A stretch of DNA of 64,000 nucleotides from Chelonoidis abingdonii (Eukaryota > Chordata > Testudines > Testudinidae). Shown one piece after another: positions 1-10,342 of this stretch. A program made the position numbers and the translations under genes. A model generated the notes under the pieces. The model did no database searches, was not told where the DNA came from, and worked only from the letters and a program-made list of their open reading frames with translations. Within the stretch, counting starts at the first letter, position 1, and the number at the start of each line of letters is the position of its first letter. The stretch lies in contig NC_133774.1 of assembly GCF_003597395.2 (NCBI RefSeq), forward strand, positions 49,987,305-50,051,304. The letters run 5' to 3'.

Positions 1-49
1 TTGTTTTGTTAAGTGACCACTGAAATCACTGATAATCAGGTCTAAGTGG

Positions 50-190
50 CAGAGCCGCCGAGAGGGGGGGCAAGTGGGGCAATTTGCCCCAGGCCCCACA
101 GGGGCCTCCTATAGTATTGCAACTTTTTTTATGGAAGGGGCCCCCGAAACTGCTTTGCCCCAGGCCCCCTGAATCCTCTGGGCGGCCCTG
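50..190. mobile_element. hAT-like MITE, complete short copy
   Basis: About 141 bp. The right end reads CTCTGGGCGGCCCTG and the left end is a mutated inverse of it (CAGAGCCGCCGAGAG). Both subterminal regions carry a GCCCCAGGCCCC motif. The same family recurs at 46021 (left end only) and 48143-48302 (complete). CAGGG-type ends suggest hAT, but no clear 8-bp target duplication is visible here. Confidence 0.7.
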
Positions 191-1591
191 CTGCATTGTG
201 CCCTTCTCATGCTAAACCCCTATATGTTTTGTTTAAGTGCCTTTAAATCCTGTTTTGCACAATGTTTTTGTTTTAACAAAACAATTTTTGTTATCTGACC
301 TCATCAGAGCTGCATCCTCTGCTGCTTCTTTTTAATGACCATTTAAAAATGATTAACAGTGCCTGGAGCCATGACAGCCTGACTTCCTGTGCTAAACTTC
401 ATACATGTCTGGATTTGCAGAAGGGAGTTCCCTGCAAGAGAGAGTTTCCCATAAACAAGGACACTTGGGTCATTGTTTAGAAAACCTGACTGCATGGAGG
501 AGAGATAAGTCATGGACTGGGACAGATGCTCTGGCAGAGAGGTTTTTTCACTTGTTTGGGGTTTCATTTTAATGCTGGAAGCACATTTGTTTACGATTTT
601 TAAAAAGACTCAAAGCAAAAGAGTTGTTGGCTGTCATTGGCCAGCATGAATCTAATCCTTAGTTCTGTTCTTTGGTAAAAGTGATGGGAAAAGCTTCTTT
701 CAGATCAGATGGGATAACTGGGAGGAATGGATGATGGAGGAATGGGACGACAGAGAAACTGGGACATTGTAAAATTTTCGTTTCTGAAACAATTTCCTCA
801 GTATGTGATTAACTGCCACCTCAACAACAAAAACTGCCCTGTTATTGTCAGTTCCCCTAAAGTGGAACCAAGTCCTCACTGGCAGGATTCTAGCCAGTTC
901 GGTTTGAATTATCCTTATTCCTTGTTTGTATAAGAGCTTGTCGAATTCACTTGCTATTTTTAAGTTCAGTTCAAGGGATGGGTGAAGGCTCAGGTCAGTT
1001 TGGATTTTATTTGAACCTGTTCACTCATCCTTAATGCAAACTCTGCTGATCTTAATTCTGAATGGAAAACGGGTTATTTAAGGTTCATGAAGATAGAAAA
1101 CAGCATGAAATTCAATCAGCATGTTTTCTTTTCTACTTCTGTTCCATTATACAATAATTTCCCCTCTCCTCAGGCTATCATCCACCTTCTCTTTTTCAGA
1201 GGCACTCAATAAGAGAGACTATTGATCCTCACCTGTCAGTTACTTAGGAGCACACGGGCATAGTGTATTTAGAGTCCATTTTCTTGATGGCATGCATGTG
1301 AATAGGGATTTATTTCTCTGGGATTCTACTCAAGCTCCCAGATGCTGACTGATGGGAGCACTGGCTTCCATCACCCTCTTTGCACTTTCAGAAAATCCCA
1401 GTCAGTGGCACCTCCAGGGGCAGTAAGGAGAAGGGGGACACTCACTTCCTAGCTTCTAGGCAATGAAAAGTTGAACTTAACAACCTTTATAAATGTCTAT
1501 GTCTAAAATTAGACTCCTAAGTCCATATTTATGTGCCTCAGTAAGAGCTGTGGCTTGATTTTCAAATGGGATGAGCACTTACATCTTGAGC
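191..1591. other. No gene recognised
   Basis: Mostly unique AT-moderate DNA. Only short random open frames occur. The stretch around 1486-1575 (ACTCCTAAGTCC..TTTGATTTTCAAAT type) resembles decayed palindromic MITE sequence, but no boundaries can be set. Confidence 0.5.
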
Positions 1592-1898
1592 TAGAAGAAA
1601 TTTTTTGACAAAACCATGTTTTTTTGGCAAAAAAGGCAGGTTCAGTGATGCTGAAACATTTCATGAATTGCTATCAATTTCATCAAATTGTTTTAGTTGA
1701 GTGGAAAAAAGAGCCATAGAAAATTGTAGAGAAAAAATTTAATTTGAAAATAATTTGTTTTAAAAATTCTTTGAATTATAGTCTTTTAAAACTGAAATGT
1801 TAAATGTTTCAGTGAAATGTTTTTGTTTAATTGGACTCAAAATAATTTCTTTTGGAATTATCAGCAGTCAGAAAAAAACCATTATTTGCACAGCTCTA
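1592..1898. mobile_element. AT-rich hAT-like MITE, TAGAG family
   Basis: The right end, read on the minus strand, starts TAGAGCTGTGCAAATAATGG and is nearly identical to the left end of the copy at 9942. The left end starts TAGAAGAAATTTTTTG and is more diverged. The interior is rich in A and T runs, as in the copies at 9942-10334 and 28191-28603. No convincing target duplication is seen at this copy. Confidence 0.55.
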
Positions 1899-2214
1899 CC
1901 TGCATCTTCCATTGACTTTGCTAGGAGATGCAGGCACTTTTCTCTTCTGCCTTCAGTGGGAAGCATACATGCTCAGAAACTTTCAAATTCAGGCCACAGC
2001 TTTTAGTGAGATGCTTAAATAAGGGTTTAGGAGCCACACTTTAGGACCCCAGGATTGTGAAGGTTGGCCATTACTCCTCAAATTAATATATTAAGAAAAG
2101 AGATGCTAACAAAATGCTGATGCCATGAAAATATGTCATGATTAAACACTGTATCCCTCATCTTCTCAGGTCCTCTTTTTTTTGTCACTCCTTCATATGT
2201 TATGTCTGTTTTTA

Positions 2215-2344
2215 GGCCCTGATTCAACAAGGTACTTAAACATGTGCCTAACTATAAGTGTATGAGTAGTCTCATTGAAATCTATGGGGCTAGACTCGTG
2301 CTTAGAGCTAGGCACGTATTTAAGTGTCTTGCTGGGCTGAGGCC
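2215..2344. mobile_element. Palindromic MITE with TTA target duplication
   Basis: 130-bp fold-back element starting GGCCCTGATTCAACAAGG and ending CTTGCTGGGCTGAGGCC. Subterminal parts are inverted (GTACTTAAACATGTGCCTAAC against TAGGCACGTATTTAAGTG). TTA lies directly on both sides (2212-2214 and 2345-2347), the 3-bp duplication expected for PIF/Harbinger elements. Confidence 0.7.
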
Positions 2345-2397
2345 TTAGTTGCTAACCTCCTCATGCTAAGGACCACTTCTTTTGCTTCTCTGCTAAG

Positions 2398-2580
2398 TGA
2401 CCCCTGCCGAACCAGACCTCTGAAGGGGTGGATTTGGTTTGACATGTTTAAGCATGTCTTGTTCATGTGGGCTTTGAACACCATGACAGGCACTGCTAGC
2501 TAATCCAAATAGACCAGATTACTCTGATAAATCTAGGCTGAACATTGCTTTCTTCCCCTTAGTTCATTCTCACTGTCTCT
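2398..2580 (+). repeat. Direct repeat copy A, interrupted by Harbinger element
   Basis: About nine in ten bases match 9310-9500, including CTAGCTAATCCAAA and CAGATTACTCTGA blocks. The homology stops at the left end of the transposon at 2581 and resumes weakly after its right end (8500-8525 against 9497-9525). Copy B can therefore be read as a pre-insertion site. Confidence 0.75.
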
Positions 2581-2749
2581 GGCCTTGTCTACACTACCTG
2601 ATTAAATCGAATTAGTTTAAATCGATTTTATAAAACCGATTTTATAAAATCGATTTAGTGCGTCCACACTAGGATTCTAAAATCGATTTTGTGCGTCCAT
2701 GGCCCACGTCTAGCGTCGATTTCAGGAGCAGTGCACTGTGGGTAGCTGT
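2581..2749 (+). repeat. Left terminal and subterminal region of the Harbinger element
   Basis: It holds the terminal repeat, repeated AAATCGATTTTA motifs (2622-2690) and the block CAGTGCACTGTGGGTAGCT, which also occurs in the left end of the second element (33062-33092). From 2750 on the sequence stops resembling a left end and becomes the reverse complement of the right half. Confidence 0.75.
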
Positions 2750-5404
2750 GTTCTAAAAAACATGCAGTTCCTGAGAACAGAAAAAAGAAGCTTCCAGCTT
2801 TGCGACCACAAAAGAGTAGTGTGATTCATTGCTATCTGTGGGGAGGATCAGTGCTACAGACTCCGGTTCGGTGTCGGTCGTTCAAAACGAAATTGAGAAC
2901 ATTTGAAAGAAATTTCAAAGTTCTATGACTTGAAAAAGGGCACAGGGGACTCGTCTGCAACTGTTATGGATAAAAGTCAAACGAACTGAGGCAGGCACTT
3001 CATACCAGAAAACAGAGAGTTCCAACCGAAGGCTTTGGCAGGTCCGAAAACTATGCAGGTTTCTATGAGAGATGCATGCGTCAATTTAGGTTGGCAACCC
3101 AAGACCCCACCCTCGGCGTGGGGCCTGGGTATTGAAATTAAGAGGTCTGTCTGTTTGCGTATCACCGTGTCCTGAGGGTCATGCAGAGGGTTGCAGAATG
3201 AGAAGCATGAGCAGGAGGAAGAGGATTGCAGATAGCACATAGTCCTTCTCATTACCAAACAGCAGCCAGGAACTTCCGCTGTTTTTTGAGCCCTGATGTT
3301 ACCCCCAGCCCAAAACCTAAAGGCCACTATTCCCAGACACTGATTGAAGCATGGAAGGGAACCTCTGGTGACGTGCCCAATGTTATCTATCAATATGGTT
3401 ACAAACAAAGCGTTTGTTTTCTCACTCTTCGTCTTGATAATTATTAAATTGGAGCATGCGTTTGTCATTCCTTCTAGCCAGTACGTACAGGAAAGTTAAA
3501 AAAATGTGAAAACAAAAAAACTGTAAAAAAAAAAAAGGTAGAAAAAAAAGTTCTTTTTTTTGTAACATGTCTGGGAATGGAGTGAAAATCCTCCCAAGAA
3601 ATTCTCCATGAATTGAGTATTTGGAGGAAATTCAAGGACTTTCAGTAGATTTCGGGGCAAGGCAGCTTATCCGCGCGTCCCCCATTGAACAAACTGTCCC
3701 CTCCAGGCATGCTGACGGAATTTGTGAATCATTGGCTTCACCAGAGCATAGGAAGGTGTGCTGGGCTTCTCTGTCGTTTGGCGAGGCTAGGACTCTTCCC
3801 AGCTCAACCAGCCAACGCGCTGTGAAGGGTGGGTGGAGGGAGGATGCTTAGGAGGGGAGTGGGAGCTGGACTTTACACTGGCTAAGGAAGCTGATTCTGG
3901 TATTACAGGACGGGGTAACCTTGCATCTTGCCAGTGCTGCTCTCGACCCAGGGGACAGCAGGCTCTCAGTATTAAAAGATGCAATTACGTCCCTTTTAAG
4001 TTTGGGGAAATCACAGTGTGCTACTGTAAGGTCGCATGTTGACCTGGTTTCACTGTTCAATCATTGTTCTGTAAATGATCTTTTTTACATATTCTCTGTC
4101 CTCTCTTACCTCCCCCACAGCTGTTTGCACTGTTCTTTGTACTCCCTGCCCCGTTCTGGAAGCCGCTAGCCAAAGCAGGGGAAAGATAACTCGAGATGAA
4201 ATGTTTTTCAGAAAATCATGGAAAGTAGCCACAGTCTTAATAACAGAGCTATCATAATGCATTTGGGAAGGAAGTGGTAGCAAAATACAGAAATGATGCC
4301 AGTGAACCGTGAGTAAAGGACAGGGAAGGACGCCGAGCATGAGAGGTGGAGGCAGGCAAGAACAGAGGGTGGCGGAGAGCCGGCAGGTAGAAGAGACGGT
4401 GCCTGGCGCAAGGAGACCGGCAGGAGAAGATCAGAAGAGGTGCTAGGCAGAGATCAGCGGTGGCGTGATGGAACGCTGGAGCTGCGCGTGAACACACTGA
4501 GATCTTTCAGACGCATGTGTGATGGTTCAGGAAACATCAGCGGGTTACAGAGATGCCACTGCAGCCCAGATGTTTTTAACCACCCTCGAAAGTCCCCAAG
4601 TTCCATATCTCCTCACGCAGACGTGTTAGAGATTGCGTGGGGTCTGAGAAAGGTTTTCTTCACCAGAACATTTCCACCCCAGGGACAGCCCAACCAAAAG
4701 GCTGACATTCAGCTGAAATGTGCTTCATGGGCTTTCCCTTACCTTCCGTCCTCCTCCAAAAAGCACACCATGCAGGGATAACCTAGGCATAAACTCAGTG
4801 CCTCTTTGATTATATAAAATTACTTTCTAATCAAGAATATCCAAACGGGGGAGGGTGGTTTTTCTACGGCGAGGAATGGATTTTTTAGAAAGAATTCATG
4901 ATTTTTTAAGCAATAAACAAATGATTCTTCTACTTAATAAATGATTATTTCCAAATTATTTTGACTTTATTTCCTGCAGCGTAGAGTAATCAAAGGGAGT
5001 GGTCGTGGGGTGCTTTTAAAATAAGCTCCTTCAGCAAGCTGTAAGTTAAAGGGGGGGTGGGTTGTTACAGGGAGTCAAGAGAGGCTGGGAGTGTTCGATC
5101 AAGGAAACAAGCACTGCCAGCACACAAACCCTGGCCCGGCGCTGGTTTGTGAAACTACTTGTCAAGGCTCTTCTGATGCGCCACCGCTCTTGTGGTGTGC
5201 TTTCTAATTCGCTGGATGTCTGCTGCTCGTAGTCAGCGGCCAGGTGATTGCCTCAGCCTCCCATCCCTCGCCAATAATGTCTCTCCCCTTATTCACAGAG
5301 ATTGTGGAGCACACAGCAAGCTTAGCAATAGCAATGTGGTGGACATTCTTTTAGGCTGAGGTACTGAGGCGAGTAAGTAATGATCGAAATTGTCTGCCCC
5401 CTTT
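2750..5404 (-). repeat. Left arm of 2.66-kb inverted repeat
   Basis: Every position x pairs with 10834-x in the right arm. All compared open frames in the two arms have identical translations and exactly mirrored coordinates, and homopolymer runs (for example 3525-3537) have equal length, so no indel separates the arms. The match ends at 2750/8084: inward of this the bases pair, outward 2749 (t) faces 8085 (c). Confidence 0.95.
5046..5404 (-). pseudogene. PIF/Harbinger transposase, C-terminal remnant (left arm mirror)
   Basis: Exact mirror of the remnant at 5430-5788, read on the minus strand from 5404. It carries the same in-frame stop (5351-5353) and the same frameshift. The shared lesions mean the gene was already broken before the arms were duplicated, or that one sequence has been placed twice. 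It supplies no additional transposase sequence. The two fragments face away from each other across the gap, an arrangement no functional Harbinger gene has. Confidence 0.7.
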
Positions 5405-5429
5405 NNNNNNNNNNNNNNNNNNNNNNNNN
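5405..5429. other. Assembly gap, 25 N, at palindrome centre
   Basis: The gap sits exactly on the symmetry axis (5417). Its two flanks are reverse complements, GCCCCCTTT and AAAGGGGGC. A fixed 25-N block is probably a placeholder rather than a measured size. Confidence 0.95.
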
Positions 5430-5788
5430 AAAGGGGGCAGACAATTTCGATCATTACTTACTCGCCTCAGTACCTCAGCCTAAAAGAATGTCCACCACAT
5501 TGCTATTGCTAAGCTTGCTGTGTGCTCCACAATCTCTGTGAATAAGGGGAGAGACATTATTGGCGAGGGATGGGAGGCTGAGGCAATCACCTGGCCGCTG
5601 ACTACGAGCAGCAGACATCCAGCGAATTAGAAAGCACACCACAAGAGCGGTGGCGCATCAGAAGAGCCTTGACAAGTAGTTTCACAAACCAGCGCCGGGC
5701 CAGGGTTTGTGTGCTGGCAGTGCTTGTTTCCTTGATCGAACACTCCCAGCCTCTCTTGACTCCCTGTAACAACCCACCCCCCCTTTAA
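5430..5788 (+). pseudogene. PIF/Harbinger transposase, C-terminal remnant (right arm)
   Basis: Starting at the gap edge, frame 1 reads a Harbinger-like DDE transposase C-terminus: QFRSLLTRLSTSA, then a TAA stop at 5481, then HIAIAKLAVCSTISVNKG, which lines up with the conserved 'cysteine, x-x-histidine-asparagine' region near the family's C-terminus (histidine replaced here), then GEGWEAEAITW. After about 5595 the homology moves to another frame (ADYEQQTSSELES, then RWRIRRALTSSF) that runs to a TAA at 5786. At least one stop and one frameshift therefore destroy the gene. The catalytic DDE core and N-terminus would lie left of 5430 and are absent, because the gap and mirrored arm take their place. 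The transposase normally cuts and pastes the element; this copy cannot. The family assignment is from recognition of the motif order and was not searched. Confidence 0.7.
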
Positions 5789-8084
5789 CTTACAGCTTGC
5801 TGAAGGAGCTTATTTTAAAAGCACCCCACGACCACTCCCTTTGATTACTCTACGCTGCAGGAAATAAAGTCAAAATAATTTGGAAATAATCATTTATTAA
5901 GTAGAAGAATCATTTGTTTATTGCTTAAAAAATCATGAATTCTTTCTAAAAAATCCATTCCTCGCCGTAGAAAAACCACCCTCCCCCGTTTGGATATTCT
6001 TGATTAGAAAGTAATTTTATATAATCAAAGAGGCACTGAGTTTATGCCTAGGTTATCCCTGCATGGTGTGCTTTTTGGAGGAGGACGGAAGGTAAGGGAA
6101 AGCCCATGAAGCACATTTCAGCTGAATGTCAGCCTTTTGGTTGGGCTGTCCCTGGGGTGGAAATGTTCTGGTGAAGAAAACCTTTCTCAGACCCCACGCA
6201 ATCTCTAACACGTCTGCGTGAGGAGATATGGAACTTGGGGACTTTCGAGGGTGGTTAAAAACATCTGGGCTGCAGTGGCATCTCTGTAACCCGCTGATGT
6301 TTCCTGAACCATCACACATGCGTCTGAAAGATCTCAGTGTGTTCACGCGCAGCTCCAGCGTTCCATCACGCCACCGCTGATCTCTGCCTAGCACCTCTTC
6401 TGATCTTCTCCTGCCGGTCTCCTTGCGCCAGGCACCGTCTCTTCTACCTGCCGGCTCTCCGCCACCCTCTGTTCTTGCCTGCCTCCACCTCTCATGCTCG
6501 GCGTCCTTCCCTGTCCTTTACTCACGGTTCACTGGCATCATTTCTGTATTTTGCTACCACTTCCTTCCCAAATGCATTATGATAGCTCTGTTATTAAGAC
6601 TGTGGCTACTTTCCATGATTTTCTGAAAAACATTTCATCTCGAGTTATCTTTCCCCTGCTTTGGCTAGCGGCTTCCAGAACGGGGCAGGGAGTACAAAGA
6701 ACAGTGCAAACAGCTGTGGGGGAGGTAAGAGAGGACAGAGAATATGTAAAAAAGATCATTTACAGAACAATGATTGAACAGTGAAACCAGGTCAACATGC
6801 GACCTTACAGTAGCACACTGTGATTTCCCCAAACTTAAAAGGGACGTAATTGCATCTTTTAATACTGAGAGCCTGCTGTCCCCTGGGTCGAGAGCAGCAC
6901 TGGCAAGATGCAAGGTTACCCCGTCCTGTAATACCAGAATCAGCTTCCTTAGCCAGTGTAAAGTCCAGCTCCCACTCCCCTCCTAAGCATCCTCCCTCCA
7001 CCCACCCTTCACAGCGCGTTGGCTGGTTGAGCTGGGAAGAGTCCTAGCCTCGCCAAACGACAGAGAAGCCCAGCACACCTTCCTATGCTCTGGTGAAGCC
7101 AATGATTCACAAATTCCGTCAGCATGCCTGGAGGGGACAGTTTGTTCAATGGGGGACGCGCGGATAAGCTGCCTTGCCCCGAAATCTACTGAAAGTCCTT
7201 GAATTTCCTCCAAATACTCAATTCATGGAGAATTTCTTGGGAGGATTTTCACTCCATTCCCAGACATGTTACAAAAAAAAGAACTTTTTTTTCTACCTTT
7301 TTTTTTTTTACAGTTTTTTTGTTTTCACATTTTTTTAACTTTCCTGTACGTACTGGCTAGAAGGAATGACAAACGCATGCTCCAATTTAATAATTATCAA
7401 GACGAAGAGTGAGAAAACAAACGCTTTGTTTGTAACCATATTGATAGATAACATTGGGCACGTCACCAGAGGTTCCCTTCCATGCTTCAATCAGTGTCTG
7501 GGAATAGTGGCCTTTAGGTTTTGGGCTGGGGGTAACATCAGGGCTCAAAAAACAGCGGAAGTTCCTGGCTGCTGTTTGGTAATGAGAAGGACTATGTGCT
7601 ATCTGCAATCCTCTTCCTCCTGCTCATGCTTCTCATTCTGCAACCCTCTGCATGACCCTCAGGACACGGTGATACGCAAACAGACAGACCTCTTAATTTC
7701 AATACCCAGGCCCCACGCCGAGGGTGGGGTCTTGGGTTGCCAACCTAAATTGACGCATGCATCTCTCATAGAAACCTGCATAGTTTTCGGACCTGCCAAA
7801 GCCTTCGGTTGGAACTCTCTGTTTTCTGGTATGAAGTGCCTGCCTCAGTTCGTTTGACTTTTATCCATAACAGTTGCAGACGAGTCCCCTGTGCCCTTTT
7901 TCAAGTCATAGAACTTTGAAATTTCTTTCAAATGTTCTCAATTTCGTTTTGAACGACCGACACCGAACCGGAGTCTGTAGCACTGATCCTCCCCACAGAT
8001 AGCAATGAATCACACTACTCTTTTGTGGTCGCAAAGCTGGAAGCTTCTTTTTTCTGTTCTCAGGAACTGCATGTTTTTTAGAAC
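5430..8084 (+). repeat. Right arm of 2.66-kb inverted repeat
   Basis: Reverse complement of 2750-5404. This arm is in the natural orientation: it runs from transposase C-terminus at the centre to the right end of the element, and it continues into subterminal sequence (8120-8300) shared with the second Harbinger copy at 34797-34950. Confidence 0.95.
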
Positions 8085-8218
8085 CATTTTTAAATGTGCT
8101 GCTGAGCTGTACGTGGTCACCTGTGCTGCTCAGAGCCCCACGCTGGCCAAACAGGAAACTGATTCAAAACTCCGTGGGGCTTTTCCTGTTTACCTGGCCA
8201 GTGCATCGGAGTTTTGAC

Positions 8219-8285
8219 TGCTGTCCAGAGCGGTCAGTGGTGCTCTCTGTAGTGGTGCTGTCCAGAGCGGTCAGTGGTGCTCTCT
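8219..8285 (+). repeat. 37-bp tandem duplication
   Basis: The block starting TGCTGTCCAGAGCGGTCAG occurs at 8219 and again at 8256. The second Harbinger element has a single copy of this block near 34890, so the duplication arose in this copy. It lies outside the palindrome arm. Confidence 0.9.
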
Positions 8286-8398
8286 CCTAGAGGCCAGTAA
8301 CTTCGATTTCCGTCCACACTACACTAATTCAGAATTAGTAACATCGATTTTAGGGTTACTCCTGTGGTTTTGAAGGAGTACTAAAATCGATTTAAATA

Positions 8399-8422
8399 GC
8401 CCTTTAATTCGAATTAAAGGGC
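8399..8422. repeat. 24-bp perfect palindrome in Harbinger right end
   Basis: GCCCTTTAATTC followed by its exact reverse complement. The second element has the equivalent palindrome at 35037-35060 with different inner bases (TATATC) and one central mismatch. The symmetry is conserved while the bases changed. Confidence 0.85.
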
Positions 8423-8525
8423 GTTGTAGTGTGGACGGGTGCACCATTAATTCAAATTAACGCTGTTAAATTCGAATTTAAGGCGCAGTGTAGACGGGGT
8501 CTCTGTCTCAGCAGTGTCCATTTGT

Positions 8526-9309
8526 TCTCCAGCTTTCATGTGGTGTTTGTTCTAAATCTCTATTTCTCTTCTTCATAGCTCCTCCACAGGTTGCTGAGAA
8601 AACAGCAGCTGAACTGCACCTGCATGGCATGCAGCCAATGAAAGGCGAGCTGGCCAGAAAGGGCGTGTTCCTGGTTCTTGAGTGTCCCTGGGAAATGGAC
8701 TCCCAGTAGACAGAATTAGGCCATTATCTAGAATCTGACTATAGGACTATTAAATGAATGGCTGTGATATGGCCTGACAGCACACTTGTCACCTCTCTGT
8801 AGCACATATAGGGTGTTCACTGCGAAGCTAACAGGAATAAGTGAAATAGTTAAAACTAGAAAAGGACCTAAACCCCAGGGCCTCTCATCCGTACACCTTC
8901 ATGTTTCAGGGTGGGGTGGAAGGTCTGCATTCAAATGTGTCGATCTAACCTTTACAGTTTCAGTTCCTGATCAAAACCAAAACCAGAGCAAGCCTATTGT
9001 CTGTTTTGGCTGCAGTAGCAATCTCATGAAAAGGAGCCTTTGAGGTTTTATCATGATCTGAGCCTGAATCCCAGCCTTGATTTGGTTCATGCTTGAACTT
9101 TGAACCCTAGTCCAAACCTGATTTGGCTCTAAACCCTGATGTCCTGGTCTATTTAAAACACAAGGAACTAGTCAAATAGCTACACTGGAGGACTTTAGGT
9201 TCTGAACACAAAGAATGGCAAACCTGAATGCAAGCTCACCTGCTACTTCTGGGATGTGGACTCCTGGACTGGGGTATTACAATGCTGCAATGGAAATGTA
9301 AGCCCAACA
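8526..9309. other. No gene recognised
   Basis: Apparently unique DNA between the Harbinger element and the second direct-repeat copy. Open frames are short and have no recognisable motif. Confidence 0.5.
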
Positions 9310-9525
9310 CAAACACCTGCTGAACAAGATCTCCAAAGGCATGGATTTGGTTTGACATGTTTAAACATGTCTTATTCATTTGGGGTTCGAACACCACCAC
9401 AGGCACTACTAGCTAATCCAAACAGACCAGATTACTCTGACAAATCTAGTCTGAACATTGCTTTCTTCTCCTTTCTTCCTCTTTGTCCATTCTCACTGTC
9501 CCTATCTCAGGAGTTTGCCTTGGTG
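9310..9525 (+). repeat. Direct repeat copy B, uninterrupted
   Basis: Homologous to 2398-2580 plus 8500-8525. Where copy A is split by the Harbinger element, this copy reads CTCACTGTCCCTATCTCAG without interruption, which fits loss of a 5-bp duplication at the ancestral site. The two copies are 6.9 kb apart; they may be a local duplication or two members of an unrecognised interspersed family. Confidence 0.7.
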
Positions 9526-9941
9526 TGCTACAGGAAAAAGTCATTGGGGGCATCAGAGTAAAGTCTGTAAAATTATAACTGCTCCCTTTGACTTGGATGT
9601 TTGGTCACTTGGAATGAATAACCACCCAGCCTGCCAAAGTCATCTGTATGGAAGCAACTGGGTAATGTTTGGGTAGACTGAGCCAAGGACAGCTGCTTCT
9701 TTAGCTTATTTGGGAAAGCTAGAGAATCAGGTTCTTCTTCTACAATTACTTCTCCATGTTCCCTAGTGTATGGGGTGGTGCATGGGTCTGTTGAGGAACA
9801 GAGGTGCCAGGCTCTAGTAGTGGGCTGCAAATCATGTAAGAACAGGCTCTCCTGTGAAATTTCTGGTCTTCACTCTGGACAGGCCAGAAAAGAAGCTTTT
9901 GCTTCTGGTCTGAGGCCGAAAACGCAGAGGGGTGTGAAAAT

Positions 9942-10334
9942 TAGAGATGTGCAAATAATGGATTTTTTTTTCTGACAGTTTGAAAAAATACTTTTGGGTT
10001 GAACTGAAACTTTTTGAATTTTTGGTGAATTGAAAAGTTTCAAACAAATTGTTTTGGGTCAAACCTTCCATTTGACCCCAAAGTAAACATTTTGTTTAGA
10101 TCCTGAGCATTTTTAATGTTTTTGCATTGCTTTTATAAAAATTGAAGGGAATGTCAAGTTATTTCAAACTGAAAAATCAAAATATTTCAAAAATGTCAAA
10201 ATGAAATGTCTTAGTTGTTTTGGAATTTTCTAGCCCTCACCCCCCCCAAAACGACTTTGCAAAAAGTTCTGGTGTCACCCAATTTGCATTTTTTGCCAAA
10301 AAATGTTACAGCCAAAATATTTTGCCCGCCTCTA
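9942..10334. mobile_element. AT-rich hAT MITE, TAGAG family
   Basis: 393 bp. Left end TAGAGATGTGCAAATAATGG; reversed right end TAGAGGCGGGCAAAATATTT. Flanking 8-mers are GTGAAAAT (9934-9941) and GTAAAAAT (10335-10342), matching at 7 of 8, which is typical of hAT target duplications. The interior is AT-rich and non-coding. Confidence 0.75.
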
Positions 10335-10342
10335 GTAAAAAT

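Larger units (their letters stand above)
2581..8499 (+). mobile_element. PIF/Harbinger-type element with palindromic interior
   Basis: The left end reads GGCCTTGTCTACACTACC and the right end, reversed, CCCCGTCTACACTGCG. A second inner CGTCCACACTA motif occurs on both sides (2661 and 8311). TCTCT flanks both ends (2576-2580 and 8500-8504); the duplication may be 3 to 5 bp because the site is TC-rich. Both ends and the right subterminal region are shared with the element at 32924-35139. The interior holds C-terminal transposase remnants. Between the ends lies an inverted duplication of the right half, so the normal left half is missing. The superfamily call rests on the transposase remnant and on the 3-bp duplications of related short copies in this window. 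Confidence 0.8.

Noticed and set aside
42..198. 8-bp target duplication for the first hAT-like MITE
   Set aside because: Flanks CTAAGTGG and CTGCATTG agree at too few positions.
7366..7857. 163-codon frame, mirrored at 2977-3468
   Set aside because: The identical copy is due to the inverted repeat, not to selection. No domain or codon pattern supports a protein.
2750..8084. Maverick/Polinton or virus-like long inverted terminal repeats
   Set aside because: The repeats are internal to Harbinger-type ends and hold no polymerase, integrase or capsid motif.
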